Origin: Cohnella nanjingensis
Lineage (GTDB): Bacteria; Bacillota; Bacilli; Paenibacillales; Paenibacillaceae
NCBI RefSeq assembly: GCF_014212125.1
Contig: NZ_JACJVP010000037.1
Span: 264-64,263, forward strand
Direction: 5' to 3'
DNA: 64,000 bases
Below are positions 27,164-36,626 of this stretch, piece by piece. The first letter of the stretch is position 1. Every line of letters begins with the position of its first letter. Below the pieces are notes generated by a model. That model saw only the letters and a program-made list of their open reading frames with translations. It did no database searches and was not told the origin of the DNA. The position numbers and the translations under genes were made by a program.

Positions 27164-28087
27164 TTAGACTGACGGTTGCCGAATCTCTTCAACCAGCCTG
27201 GAGAAGCCTTCCGTGCCGTGTCCGGCGTCGATCGCCCGCTGCGCGATCGCCTTGGCGGCGGTGAGCACGCTGGTGTCGAGGCCGTGATGCCGGGCGGCAT
27301 GGAGGATGTGCGTCATGCCCGCGGCGGCCGAGAGCAGATTGGAGCTGTCGCCCGGATACCGGCCGGCATCGACTTGGTCCGCGATTGACGTCATGATGGC
27401 GGGAAGGATGCGGACGATGCCCTGGGCATGAACGGCGAGTTCCCTTGCCGGGATATTCTCGGTCCGGGCCAGCGCCAGCGCGTGAACGTAACCGCTCATC
27501 GACGTCCAGAACAGATCCAGCAGCGCCACGTCGAAGGCGGCCGCCCGTCCGGGATCGTCGCCCAGATGCGAGACGGCTCCGCCGATGCTCGCGAGCGCGG
27601 GCCGGACGGCCTCGAAGGCGTCGGACGATCCGCTGTAGAGGACGGAGGCGGCCGGCGTCCCGATCGTCGGGGTCGGCGTCATGATCGCCCCGTCGACGTA
27701 ATCGATGCCGTGTTCGGCCGCCCATGCGGCGGTCCCGCGCGCACGCGCCGGCGAGTCGGCGGTGAGGTTCACGAGCGTACGTCCCTTCAAGGCGGCGGCC
27801 ACGGGCTCGAGAATCGCGTGCACGGCGTCATCGTTCAGCACGCAGACGATGACGAGCGGACTCGCGGCGACCGCGTCGGCGATCCGGTCCGCGCGATACG
27901 CCCCCTGCGCGGCGAGATCGTCGGCTTTGCCGGGCGAGCGGTTCCACACGGTCGTCGGATGGCCGGCGCGCAGGAACGCGCCGGCCAGCGCTCGGCCCAT
28001 CGGGCCTAAGCCGACGATCGTTACCGGCGTGCGTGTCCCGACCGACGCGATAGACGGCGAGGGCGATTGTTGGTTTTGGTTGTGCAA
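27164..28087 (-). CDS. imine-reductase-like oxidoreductase, second paralogue
   Basis: 307 residues from TTG 28087, which follows AAGGAGGG by seven bases on the minus strand. The in-frame ATG at 28120 has no ribosome site and overlaps the proposed -10, although its MGFE start resembles that of the paralogue. The Rossmann motif is GLGPMGRALAGAFLRAGH followed by TTVWNRSPGKADDLAAQGA. The C-terminal helical domain is shared with the 26128-27084 product. Two tandem paralogues plus a MerR gene suggest one inducible unit that handles imines or related compounds (inference). Confidence 0.83.
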   Translation of the reverse strand: MHNQNQQSPSPSIASVGTRTPVTIVGLGPMGRALAGAFLRAGHPTTVWNRSPGKADDLAAQGAYRADRIADAVAASPLVIVCVLNDDAVHAILEPVAAALKGRTLVNLTADSPARARGTAAWAAEHGIDYVDGAIMTPTPTIGTPAASVLYSGSSDAFEAVRPALASIGGAVSHLGDDPGRAAAFDVALLDLFWTSMSGYVHALALARTENIPARELAVHAQGIVRILPAIMTSIADQVDAGRYPGDSSNLLSAAAGMTHILHAARHHGLDTSVLTAAKAIAQRAIDAGHGTEGFSRLVEEIRQPSV

Positions 28088-28118
28088 TGGATATCCCTCC
28101 TTCGTAGTTTCGAATCCC

Positions 28119-28150
28119 ATTCTAAAGTTTGACACTAATGTTAAGGTCAA
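28119..28150 (-). promoter_or_regulatory. MerR-type promoter with 20-bp spacer
   Basis: On the minus strand, TTGACC (28150-28145), 20 bp, then TAGAAT (28124-28119). The perfect dyad TTGAC-N12-GTCAA spans 28150-28129. A spacer this long is typical of promoters that MerR proteins activate by DNA twisting. Confidence 0.55.
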
Positions 28151-28164
28151 CAGATAAATCTCCC

Positions 28165-28200
28165 CAAAAAACGATCGCGACCCGGAATGGGGCGCGATCG
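28165..28200 (-). terminator. minus-strand hairpin with U-run and no upstream gene
   Basis: CGATCGCG (28172-28179) pairs with CGCGATCG (28193-28200). On the minus strand it is followed by six T (28171-28166). No minus-strand gene lies immediately to the right, so it either insulates the imine-reductase promoter or ends a small RNA. Confidence 0.55.
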
Positions 28201-28860
28201 AGCCGAGGACCGAAACTACAACCTGTATCGGTTCAGGCCGAAACGAACGAAGTTCATGCCGCGCGAACCGGCTGGCCCAGCTTCGTCCATGCATCCGATT
28301 TGGAGTTGTTTTCAGCCGTATCCACCGCACATCCGCGCTGTCCCCCTCGCCGTCCGAATGGGAAAAAGAGCATCGTATAGCCCCCAAAATGAGAAACCGT
28401 CTTACCGGGGGCCGCGCTCTCTTTTGCATCTCGGCAGGAACAATTTGGCCGCCTACCCCCTTAAGTTAAAGACCTCGTGCGAATACGCGCGAACCCCGCG
28501 CTTGAAACCTGCCAATTCCTTCCCCGCCCTGAATCTTAAAATTTAGATGATAAACTTTTAATCTCGTTATCATCGTTCTCATGTGTCCAACTGGATCGGG
28601 TTGGCAGACGGTTATCCCGCTCGGCGCCTGGTTTTCCGCGCCTTTGCGTTCCCTGCGTTTGACGATACGTTTTGTTGCCCCCTCGACGGCTTCCGCAAGG
28701 TTGCATTAAAAATTTCGTACACGTCCTTAATGAATTCTAAAGTATCCGACGGCAGGCAGGTTTATAGTACTTGAAGTGAGCATGGCAGGGCGCGTTAGCA
28801 CTACGAACCATATCAAAACGAACCATAAAAAGAGATCGATAGGCGTAGGAGGGAATCCAT
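28201..28860. other. intergenic region upstream of glmS
   Basis: 660 bases without a convincing gene. A GCCCCC...GGGGGC pairing at 28380-28412 and a CCAAC...GTTGG pairing at 28586-28603 are visible. TATAGT at 28762-28767 is a possible -10. I looked for the conserved glmS ribozyme core (AGCGCC cleavage side, long purine-rich P2-P3 part) and did not find it. ORFs here have no ribosome site or domain signal. Confidence 0.5.
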
Positions 28861-30690
28861 ATGTGCGGCATTATGGGATACATCGGCGGCAAGCCGTCCC
28901 AGCACATTCTGTTGAACGGTCTGAAAAAGCTGGAATATCGCGGATACGATTCCGCGGGCATTGCCGTCTGCACGGAGCAGGGACTGAAGGTCGTCAAATC
29001 GCAAGGACGCATTCTGGAATTGGAGAATCGGCTGCAGGACGAGGAACTGGCCGGCACGATCGGCATCGGGCATACCCGTTGGGCGACGCACGGCAGACCG
29101 TCCGACCTCAATTCGCATCCCCACACGGACAATGACATGAAATTCTCCGTCGTCCATAACGGCATCATAGAGAATTATCTGGAGCTGAAGGAGGAGCTGA
29201 GCGGGCAAGGCGCGCAATTCGTCTCCGAGACGGATACCGAAGTCGTCTCGCATCTGATCGCGGCGCACTACGACGGCGATATCGTCAAGGCCGTGCAAGC
29301 GGCGACCAAGCGGATGCGCGGCGCCTATGCGCTCGCCGTACTGTCCGCGCACGAGCCGGACAAGCTGGTTGCCGTAAGGCTGCATAGCCCGCTCATCATC
29401 GGAATCGGGGAAGGGGAACACTTCGTCGGCTCCGATATCCCCGCGATACTGGAGCATACGCGCGACGTCTACATTCTCGACGACGGCGAGATGGCCGTGC
29501 TCGCCCGGGAAGGCGTAGAGCTGATGACGATCGAAGGCAATCTGATCGCGAAGACGCCGCTGAGGGTGAACTGGGATCTGGCCGTTGCCGAGAAGGACGG
29601 CTATGCGCACTTCATGTTAAAAGAAATTCACGAGCAGCCCGCGGCTTATCGGCGCGCGCTGGCGGGCCGGCTGCTGACCGGTTATCCATGGGTGTACCTG
29701 CCCGAGCTGCAGCTGACCGCGGAGCGGCTCCGGCAATTCCGCTCCGTTCATATCGTCGCCTGCGGAACAGCCTATCATGCCGGTCTCGTCGGCCAGACGG
29801 CGATCGAACGTTGGGCGCGCTTGCCCGTCTTGACGGATGTCGCCTCCGAATACCGATACCGCCAGCCGCTCATCACGCCGGAGACGCTCGTCATCGTCGT
29901 CAGCCAATCCGGCGAGACGGCCGACACGCTCGCCGCGATGCGGGAAGCGCGGCGCCAAGGCGCCCATGTGCTGGCGATCACGAACGTCGTCGGCAGCACG
30001 GCGGCGCGGGAAGCCGACGACGTGCTGTTCACGTGCGCCGGGCCGGAGATCTCCGTCGCTTCGACGAAGGCGTACACCACGCAGTTGCTCGTGCTATATC
30101 TCTTCGCGCTGCATATGGCTTGCGCCAGAGGGACGCTTCCGGCCGAGGAGATCGGCCCGATCGTCGAGGCGCTGGGGCGGCTGCCGGAACAAGCGGCAGC
30201 GCTGCTGGAAAGGGCCGATGACGTGGCCGATTATGCGCAATCGATCGCCTGGCAGGAGCACTTGTTCTTCATCGGGCGCGGCGCGGACTACGCGGTAGCC
30301 ATGGAAGGCTCGCTCAAGCTGAAGGAGATCTCCTATATCCACTCCGAAGCCTACGCGGCCGGCGAGTTGAAGCACGGCACGCTGGCGCTGATCGAAGAGG
30401 GCACGCCGGTCGTCGCCCTCGCGACGCAGCCGGAGCTTTATGAGAAGACCGTTAGCAACATCAAGGAAGTGATCGCGCGAGGCGCGCAGGTGCTCGGCAT
30501 CGCGGCTGCCGGACAGCCGGATCTATCCGTGCACGCGCACCGGACGCTGACAATACCGGACACGCATCCGATGCTGGCGCCGGCGCTGGCCGTCATTCCG
30601 CTGCAGCTCCTCGCTTATTACGCTTCCGTTACGCTCGGTCACGACGTGGACAAGCCGCGCAATCTGGCCAAGAGCGTAACGGTCGAATAG
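28861..30690 (+). CDS. glmS: glutamine-fructose-6-phosphate aminotransferase
   Basis: 609 residues, the full family length. It makes glucosamine-6-P from fructose-6-P and glutamine. The N-terminal glutaminase domain begins with Cys2 (MCGIMGYIG) and carries YRGYDSAG, HTRWATHG and HPHTD. Two SIS isomerase domains follow (from about 280 and 455) with CGTAYHAG, SQSGETADT, STKAYTTQ and the C-terminal DKPRNLAKSVTVE. Start preceded by AGGAGG. It ends 13 bases before the first polysaccharide-type gene and appears to lead that operon. It lacks the usual glmS ribozyme leader. Confidence 0.95.
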   Translation: MCGIMGYIGGKPSQHILLNGLKKLEYRGYDSAGIAVCTEQGLKVVKSQGRILELENRLQDEELAGTIGIGHTRWATHGRPSDLNSHPHTDNDMKFSVVHNGIIENYLELKEELSGQGAQFVSETDTEVVSHLIAAHYDGDIVKAVQAATKRMRGAYALAVLSAHEPDKLVAVRLHSPLIIGIGEGEHFVGSDIPAILEHTRDVYILDDGEMAVLAREGVELMTIEGNLIAKTPLRVNWDLAVAEKDGYAHFMLKEIHEQPAAYRRALAGRLLTGYPWVYLPELQLTAERLRQFRSVHIVACGTAYHAGLVGQTAIERWARLPVLTDVASEYRYRQPLITPETLVIVVSQSGETADTLAAMREARRQGAHVLAITNVVGSTAAREADDVLFTCAGPEISVASTKAYTTQLLVLYLFALHMACARGTLPAEEIGPIVEALGRLPEQAAALLERADDVADYAQSIAWQEHLFFIGRGADYAVAMEGSLKLKEISYIHSEAYAAGELKHGTLALIEEGTPVVALATQPELYEKTVSNIKEVIARGAQVLGIAAAGQPDLSVHAHRTLTIPDTHPMLAPALAVIPLQLLAYYASVTLGHDVDKPRNLAKSVTVE

Positions 30691-30703
30691 AGGTGGATGC
30701 AGC

Positions 30704-33091
30704 ATGGATTATCCTGGAACCGAAAGATCGAAACGCGTCTGGTGGCGAGGCTGGAAGGGCGTCCTGTGCGGCGTCGTCGTCCTCGCGGCCGTCGCCGCGG
30801 GCGGGCTGTTCGCCCGCGATCACTACGCCGCGGCCGGCGTCGAGATGGAAGTCGCGAGCGACGGCACGCAGCTGAAGTTCAAGACCGAAGGCGAATCGAT
30901 GGCGATCTACAAGGACGGGAAGTGGCAGCCCTTGTTCGTCCAAGGCGTCAACCTCGGAGCGACGCTGCCCGGGCATTTCCCCGGCGAGCTGCCGCTCTCG
31001 CGCAAAGACTATCTGCGCTGGTTCGGCGAGATCAAGGAGATGGGCGCGAACGTCATCCGGATCTATACGATTCACAAGCCGGTCTTCTACGACGCGCTCG
31101 TCGAGTTCAACCGCAAGCACGGAGACGATCCGCTGTTCTTCGTGCAAGGCGTATGGTCGCCCGAGGAGCAGCTGATCGAGAAGCGCGACGCTTACTTGCC
31201 GGAGATCCGGGACGCCTTCAAGACGGAGATCAACCGCGCGGTCAAAGCGGTGTACGGCGATTTGACGCTGCCGGAGACGAAGGGCTCGGCTTCGGGCAAG
31301 TACAAGACGAACGCCGGTCCGTACCTGCTCGCCTGGAGCATCGGGACGGAGTGGGACCCGGAGATGGTCGCCAATACGAACAAGCAGCACAAGGATAAAG
31401 CCCAATATGCGGGCGCGCACTTCGCGACGGCGGCGAAGGCGACGCCGTTCGAAGCGTGGCTCGCGGAGATGGTCGACCATGCGGCCGAGACCGAGCGGAC
31501 TTACGGCTGGCAGCATCCGATGTCGTTCACCAACTGGGTGACGACCGACGTGCTGAACCATCCGTCGGAGCCGCTCTTCACCGAGGATATGGTCAGCGTC
31601 GACGCGACGCACGTGAAGCCGGTGGATTGGAAAGCGGGCTACCTCGCGACCTACCACGTGTATCCTTATTATCCGGATTTCTTCCGGTATGAGGATGCTT
31701 CCGGCGTAAAGACGGCGGCTGCGCAGAACAAATCCGCGAGCGCCGGCGGAGCCAAGACGGCCGGGAAGCCGGGCTCTGACGCCAAGGACAAGGGCAAGAC
31801 CGCCACGAGCGGGGGATCGTCGTCGGCATCTCCGAAGAAGACCGACGAAGATACTTACGAGATCTATCTGAAGCGGCTCAAGGCCTATCACAAAGGCATG
31901 CCGATCATGATCACCGAGTACGGCGTGCCGTCTTCGGCAGGCATCTCGCATCAGGCGCCTCTGGGACGCTCCCAAGGGGGGCACAACGAACAGGCCCAGG
32001 GCGAGATCGACGCCGATCTGACGCGCATCATCCATGACGAGGGCTACGCGGGGGCCATCCTGTTCATGTGGCAGGACGAATGGTTCAAGAAGACGTGGAA
32101 CACGGTCCCGATGGAGCTACCGGAGGACCGCAGGGCTTACTGGCTTAACGTGCTGACGAACGAAAAGCAGTTCGGCGTTCTCGGCATGTATTCGGGCTTG
32201 GAGGGTCGGCTGCGCATCGACGGCGACCCGAAGGATTGGAGCAAGCTGAAGAAAAGCGAGAAGACGAAGCTCGCGGCCGACGTCCCCGGCATCCGGGAGA
32301 TGTGGGCGGCTCATGACGAAGCCTACGTCTACCTGAGCGTCAAGCTGGATCACGACTTCGATCCCGCCAAGGAGCAGCTCTTCATCGGCTCCGACTCGCT
32401 GCCGGGCGGCAACAAGCACGGCGAGGAGCTGTACGGCCGGACGCTGGACGAAGGGCTGGAGACGCTCATCTCGATCGGCGCGGACGACGAGTCGGAAGTG
32501 AAGATCGCCGCCAACTACGACTTGGAGAAGCGGCTTTACGGCTACGTGTACGGCATGATCGACATGTCCGCGAAGGAGATCAAGGACGATTCGGGCCTGT
32601 TCAATCCTTGGAAGCTGCCCGTGAGCCTGAAGATGGAGCCGCCGGATACGAAGTACGCGCATGCGTTCGAGGACACGGACGCGGGCCGGCTGCCGCGAGG
32701 CACGAACGATCCGGCGGATCCGGCTTATGACTCGCTGGCGATGTGGCAGTACAAGGGCGACTTCATCGAGATGCGGATTCCGTGGATGCTCCTGGGACTG
32801 GCGGATCCGAGCTCGCATCAGGCGATCAGCTACGAGATGCCGGACAAGGCGTTCAAGCTGACGAAGACCGACGGCATCCGGTTCCTGCCCTGGATCTTGG
32901 ACAAGGCGACGCACGAAGTCCGCGGCCTCGGAGAGGCATCCGGGTCGGGCGCCTATCCGCTCAGCCAGCTGCAGCCCTACACTTGGTCCGCTTGGGATAC
33001 GGTGAACTTCGCCGAGCGGCTTAAGCCTAGCTACTACGCGATGCAAGAGATCTACAAGACGATCGGAGAACAACCGAAGACGGGAGGCTAA
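30704..33091 (+). CDS. membrane-anchored TIM-barrel glycosidase-like protein
   Basis: 795 residues. One N-terminal membrane anchor (about 17-41) then an extracellular domain resembling GH2/GH5-type barrels: GVNLGATLPGHFPGE, MGANVIRIYT, YLLAWSIGTEWDPE (candidate acid/base Glu) and IMITEYGVPSS (candidate nucleophile Glu). A Lys/Ser/Gly low-complexity loop (about 340-380) interrupts the barrel. The C-terminal third (about 490-770), from GRLRIDGDPKDWS, looks like a CBM9/DOMON-type beta domain. Family not recognised with certainty. Operon context points to processing or export of a surface polysaccharide (inference). Confidence 0.7.
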   Translation: MDYPGTERSKRVWWRGWKGVLCGVVVLAAVAAGGLFARDHYAAAGVEMEVASDGTQLKFKTEGESMAIYKDGKWQPLFVQGVNLGATLPGHFPGELPLSRKDYLRWFGEIKEMGANVIRIYTIHKPVFYDALVEFNRKHGDDPLFFVQGVWSPEEQLIEKRDAYLPEIRDAFKTEINRAVKAVYGDLTLPETKGSASGKYKTNAGPYLLAWSIGTEWDPEMVANTNKQHKDKAQYAGAHFATAAKATPFEAWLAEMVDHAAETERTYGWQHPMSFTNWVTTDVLNHPSEPLFTEDMVSVDATHVKPVDWKAGYLATYHVYPYYPDFFRYEDASGVKTAAAQNKSASAGGAKTAGKPGSDAKDKGKTATSGGSSSASPKKTDEDTYEIYLKRLKAYHKGMPIMITEYGVPSSAGISHQAPLGRSQGGHNEQAQGEIDADLTRIIHDEGYAGAILFMWQDEWFKKTWNTVPMELPEDRRAYWLNVLTNEKQFGVLGMYSGLEGRLRIDGDPKDWSKLKKSEKTKLAADVPGIREMWAAHDEAYVYLSVKLDHDFDPAKEQLFIGSDSLPGGNKHGEELYGRTLDEGLETLISIGADDESEVKIAANYDLEKRLYGYVYGMIDMSAKEIKDDSGLFNPWKLPVSLKMEPPDTKYAHAFEDTDAGRLPRGTNDPADPAYDSLAMWQYKGDFIEMRIPWMLLGLADPSSHQAISYEMPDKAFKLTKTDGIRFLPWILDKATHEVRGLGEASGSGAYPLSQLQPYTWSAWDTVNFAERLKPSYYAMQEIYKTIGEQPKTGG

Positions 33092-33094
33092 TCC

Positions 33095-34276
33095 GTGTTA
33101 TTGAGTCAACAAGCTGCCATCTATCTCATCTATGTCATGATCGCCGTCATCGCGATCGGCCTCGGCATCCTGGTCGGCATGAAGCTCGTTCAGACGTACA
33201 GGCGCCGCGCCGAAGCGCGCGCGCTCGCCAAGCATGACGACTGGTTCACGTACGTGCTCGCCAACCTCGAAGGAGTCGAACCGCTCAGCCCGCCGCCCGA
33301 CATTCGCGGCGCGGGAGAGCGCCGGGCCGTGCGCGACCGTCTCCTGCCCTGGATCGAACAGATGCGGGGCGCCCAACAGGAGAAGCTCGTCCGCCTTTGC
33401 GACGAGATGGGCTGGACGGCGCGGGAGCGGAGACGGCTGGATAGCCCCTTCCTGAGCGTCCGGCTGGACGCGGCCTATCGGCTGGGGTGCATGCGGGACG
33501 CGGAAGCTGTCCCGGCGCTCATGAAGCTGCTATCCGGCATGAAGTCCGGCACGCTGTCGTTCATCGTCGCCCGCGCGGTCGCGAAGTGCGCCCGCCGTCC
33601 GGGCGAGCTGCGGGATATGGCTGCGTTCATACTGTCCCGGCAGAATGAAGCGTACCTGCTCGTCGCCGACATCCTGACGGAATCCAGCCTGGACGAGGCG
33701 AACGTCGTGAAGACGTTCCTGCAATCCGGCGAGACGAGCCTCGTCAAGCTGGCGCTGGCGGTACTGAAGACGCACACGCGGCCGGAGATCGCGATGGCGC
33801 TGTCGCATCTGGTCGACGCCGAAGACAAGGTCGTCCGTACCCAAGCGGCGGGCCTCATCGTACGCGGCAGCGGCAAGCTCACGCTGGAGCAGATCCGCAA
33901 GCTCATGGCGCACCGCGACGGAGACATCCGCGCGGCGGTCGCGAGCAGCCTCGGCGCGCTCGGCATGAAGGACAGCGTCGTTCTGCTGCAGGCCGCGCTG
34001 GCCGATGCCGATTGGAAGGTCCGCTACAATAGCGGCAAGGCGCTCGCGCAGCTCGGCGAAGAAGGGTTCACCGCGCTCTGCGAAGCGGCCCGGGGACCGG
34101 AAGCCGAACATCCCGCGAGTATCGCCCGGCTCGTCATCCGCGAAGCGATGGGGAGCGGGGAAGCGTCGGCGCCCGGGATCGAAGGGATGGCTGAACGCAA
34201 TATGCGGCAGTTCGTCTATGAAGACTACTTCGGACGCGCCCGCGGTCGCGAACGCGAGCTGCGGAGCGACGGATAA
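33095..34276 (+). CDS. membrane-anchored HEAT-repeat protein
   Basis: 393 residues, GTG start. One N-terminal membrane helix (about 9-29) precedes a cytoplasmic helical repeat domain. At least five HEAT-like repeats are visible from about residue 125 (SVRLDAAYRLGCMRDAEAVPALMKLL, KVVRTQAAGLIVRG, DIRAAVASSLGALG, KVRYNSGKALAQLG). Such proteins serve as scaffolds; here the probable partner is the GT2 synthase encoded next. It begins 3 bases after the preceding stop. No enzyme motif is seen. Confidence 0.75.
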   Translation: MLLSQQAAIYLIYVMIAVIAIGLGILVGMKLVQTYRRRAEARALAKHDDWFTYVLANLEGVEPLSPPPDIRGAGERRAVRDRLLPWIEQMRGAQQEKLVRLCDEMGWTARERRRLDSPFLSVRLDAAYRLGCMRDAEAVPALMKLLSGMKSGTLSFIVARAVAKCARRPGELRDMAAFILSRQNEAYLLVADILTESSLDEANVVKTFLQSGETSLVKLALAVLKTHTRPEIAMALSHLVDAEDKVVRTQAAGLIVRGSGKLTLEQIRKLMAHRDGDIRAAVASSLGALGMKDSVVLLQAALADADWKVRYNSGKALAQLGEEGFTALCEAARGPEAEHPASIARLVIREAMGSGEASAPGIEGMAERNMRQFVYEDYFGRARGRERELRSDG

Positions 34277-34289
34277 GGAGAGATCGCGC

Positions 34290-35717
34290 TTGCTGAGAGA
34301 CCTGTTGTATAGCTATGGCATGGTCGCGACGTATTACGTCGCGGCCGTCAGTCTCATTTATTTTTCCATCTTGTTTTTCTCGTACCGGGGCATGTACGGC
34401 ATGCTGAAAGGCGAAGTCTACTCGCGCTTCCGGTCGTTGTCCGGCTCTTCGTACGTGCCGCCGGTATCCTTGCTGGTCCCGGCTTACAATGAAGAGCTGA
34501 CCATCATCGACAACGTGAAGTCGCTGCTGACGCTGAACTACCACACCTATGAAGTGATCGTCGTCAACGACGGCTCGAACGACCGGACGGTGGAGTTGCT
34601 GATCGAAGCTTTCCAGCTGACGCCGCACGAGAATGAGACCATGACCTATGCGATCGACTGCACCGAGGTCAAAGGAATTTATCACAACCCGGCATATCCG
34701 CGCCTGTACGTCATCGACAAGGACAATGGCGGCAAGGCCGATTCGCTGAATGCCGGCATCAACTTTTCCCACTATCCGCTCATCTGCTCGATCGACGCCG
34801 ACTCGCTGCTGGAGAAGGACGCGCTGATCCGGATGGCGCGGGTCTACATGGAGGATCCCGGACGCATCGTGGCGGTCGGGGGCAACGTTCGGATCGCGAA
34901 CGGCTGCACGATCGAGGACGGCGTCGTCAAGGACGTGCGCCTGCCGCGCAAACTATGGCCGATGTTCCAGACGCTGGAGTACCTGAAGGCGTTCCTCGGC
35001 GGGCGGATCGGCTGGAGCCATATCAACGGCCTGATTATCGTCTCCGGCGCGTTCGGCATGTTCCGCAAGGATTATGTCGTTAAAGTCGGCGGCTACCGGG
35101 ACGGCTATCCGGGCGAGGACATGAACATCATCATCAAGCTGCACCGCTATATGCTGGACAACAAGCTGCCTTACAAGATCGCCTACAGTCCGGACGCGGT
35201 CTGCTGGACGCAGGCGCCGGATTCGTACCGCATTCTGAGCAGCCAGCGCAAGCGCTGGGGACGCGGCAACCTGAAGAATATGCTGGAGAATCGCGATATG
35301 ATCTTCCGGCCCAAGTACAAGCTGTTCGGCTTGCTGACCATGCCGTACAACGTCATCTTCGAGACGCTGAATCCGTACGTGAAGATCACCGGGCTCTTTG
35401 CGCTCATCGGCTACGTGGCGATGGACATGACGCAGTGGCGGGTGCTCCTCATCTACGGATTGATCAACTTCCTAACAGGCTATCTGCTGGCCGTAGGCTC
35501 CCTCGTGCTTGAAGAGATCGGCTATCGCCGGTATCCCCGCATGCGCGATCTGTTCAAGATGATCGGCTTCTCCGCGCTGATGTTCCTCGGCTACTATCAG
35601 CTCGGCGTCCTCTGGAGGCTGCAAGGTCATGTCGAGTACCTGCGGAAGAACAATACGTGGGGCGTCATGACGCGGCAGAGCTGGAACGAGGACTCGGCGG
35701 CCAAGACGAGCGCTTAG
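34290..35717 (+). CDS. processive family-2 glycosyltransferase
   Basis: 475 residues from TTG 34290 (AAGGAG upstream). N-terminal membrane segment, GT-A domain (about 55-310) and three to four C-terminal membrane segments, as in poly-GlcNAc and hyaluronan synthases. Motifs: VVNDGSND, the first conserved Asp; ICSIDADSLLE, the DxD-like site; PGEDMNI; and QRKRWGRGN, the Q-x-x-RW motif of processive synthases. It would polymerise a nucleotide sugar while passing the chain through the membrane. glmS and a UDP-aminosugar-type dehydrogenase in the same operon suggest an aminosugar or uronic-acid polymer (inference). Confidence 0.85.
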   Translation: MLRDLLYSYGMVATYYVAAVSLIYFSILFFSYRGMYGMLKGEVYSRFRSLSGSSYVPPVSLLVPAYNEELTIIDNVKSLLTLNYHTYEVIVVNDGSNDRTVELLIEAFQLTPHENETMTYAIDCTEVKGIYHNPAYPRLYVIDKDNGGKADSLNAGINFSHYPLICSIDADSLLEKDALIRMARVYMEDPGRIVAVGGNVRIANGCTIEDGVVKDVRLPRKLWPMFQTLEYLKAFLGGRIGWSHINGLIIVSGAFGMFRKDYVVKVGGYRDGYPGEDMNIIIKLHRYMLDNKLPYKIAYSPDAVCWTQAPDSYRILSSQRKRWGRGNLKNMLENRDMIFRPKYKLFGLLTMPYNVIFETLNPYVKITGLFALIGYVAMDMTQWRVLLIYGLINFLTGYLLAVGSLVLEEIGYRRYPRMRDLFKMIGFSALMFLGYYQLGVLWRLQGHVEYLRKNNTWGVMTRQSWNEDSAAKTSA

Positions 35718-35773
35718 GCGCGATCATTCTGCACGCTTAACCATTTAATTGTAGATCAAAGGAGGCGACTGCG

Positions 35774-36583
35774 GTGAGCAAGCCGTTAGAGGCAAGCAAG
35801 TGGCACGAGAAAATGTATCAAGCCTACGTGGAGCAGTACTGGCTGGCGGAGGAGAACGAGCGGACGGACTGCGGCATCATCCTCATCCGCGTCGATCGGG
35901 CATGGGCCGAGACGCTGGAAGCGGTCCGGGCGATCGTCGAGCCGGAGGACGGCATCGCCGTGCGCGAATTCGCGGAGGCGGACCGGCATCAGGCCGCCTT
36001 CCTCCTGTTCGGGGCGAGCTGGAACCGGGCGCACTACGCGGCGCTGCGGATCAAGCGGCTGCTCGCCAAGATGGCGGACGGCGCTTACAGCATCCTGCTG
36101 GCGAGCGCCGCGGATCAGGCGGAACGCAATCCGAAGTTCTTCGAGGCGCTGACGGATCTGTTCGAGCAGGCGCCGCCAGACCCGAACCTCATCCTCTTCC
36201 ATGAGCTGTATCAATCGAACGAGACGCAGTCGGTGCTGCTCGTGGACAGCGACGAGGAAGTGCGCCGGTATCTGCAGCTGCGGCTGCAGATGAAGGGCTA
36301 CCGGGTGCTGGCGGCCGGAGACGGCAAGCAGGGGTTGGACCTGTTCCGTCAGGAGCAGCCGGATATGGTGATCACCGACTTGAACCTGTCCGGCATCGAC
36401 GGGTTCCACTTCCTCATCCGCATGCACCGGGAGGACCCGGACGCGAAGAGCAAGATCGTCGTCTTCACGGACAACCGCGAGGAGGATACGATCAGCCGCT
36501 GCTTCAAGCTCGGCGTCGCGGACTATATCACGCGGCCGTTCTCCCCGGTAGAGCTGGAAGCGCGGATCGAACGGCTGCTTTGA
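35774..36583 (+). CDS. response regulator with divergent N-terminal domain
   Basis: 269 residues, GTG start with GGAGG upstream. Residues 155-269 form a receiver domain: VLLVDSDEE, the phosphorylation Asp in MVITDLNLSGIDGF, VFTDN and the conserved Lys position replaced in YITRPFSP by Arg. Residues 20-140 (ILIRVDRAW, FLLFGASWNRAHYAALRIKRLL) look like a degenerate GGDEF-type fold without the GGDEF signature. No DNA-binding domain is present. It may control the synthase by protein contact or nucleotide sensing (inference). Confidence 0.75.
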   Translation: MSKPLEASKWHEKMYQAYVEQYWLAEENERTDCGIILIRVDRAWAETLEAVRAIVEPEDGIAVREFAEADRHQAAFLLFGASWNRAHYAALRIKRLLAKMADGAYSILLASAADQAERNPKFFEALTDLFEQAPPDPNLILFHELYQSNETQSVLLVDSDEEVRRYLQLRLQMKGYRVLAAGDGKQGLDLFRQEQPDMVITDLNLSGIDGFHFLIRMHREDPDAKSKIVVFTDNREEDTISRCFKLGVADYITRPFSPVELEARIERLL

Positions 36584-36626
36584 ATGATGCTCCAACAAAC
36601 GATACCGACCCAAAGGGGGATTATTC

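Noticed and set aside
28187-28546. 119-residue plus-strand ORF
   Set aside because: No ribosome site, odd composition, and it crosses two hairpins.
28201-28860. glmS ribozyme upstream of glmS
   Set aside because: The conserved core and cleavage-site sequences were not found on reading the leader; an Rfam search would settle it.
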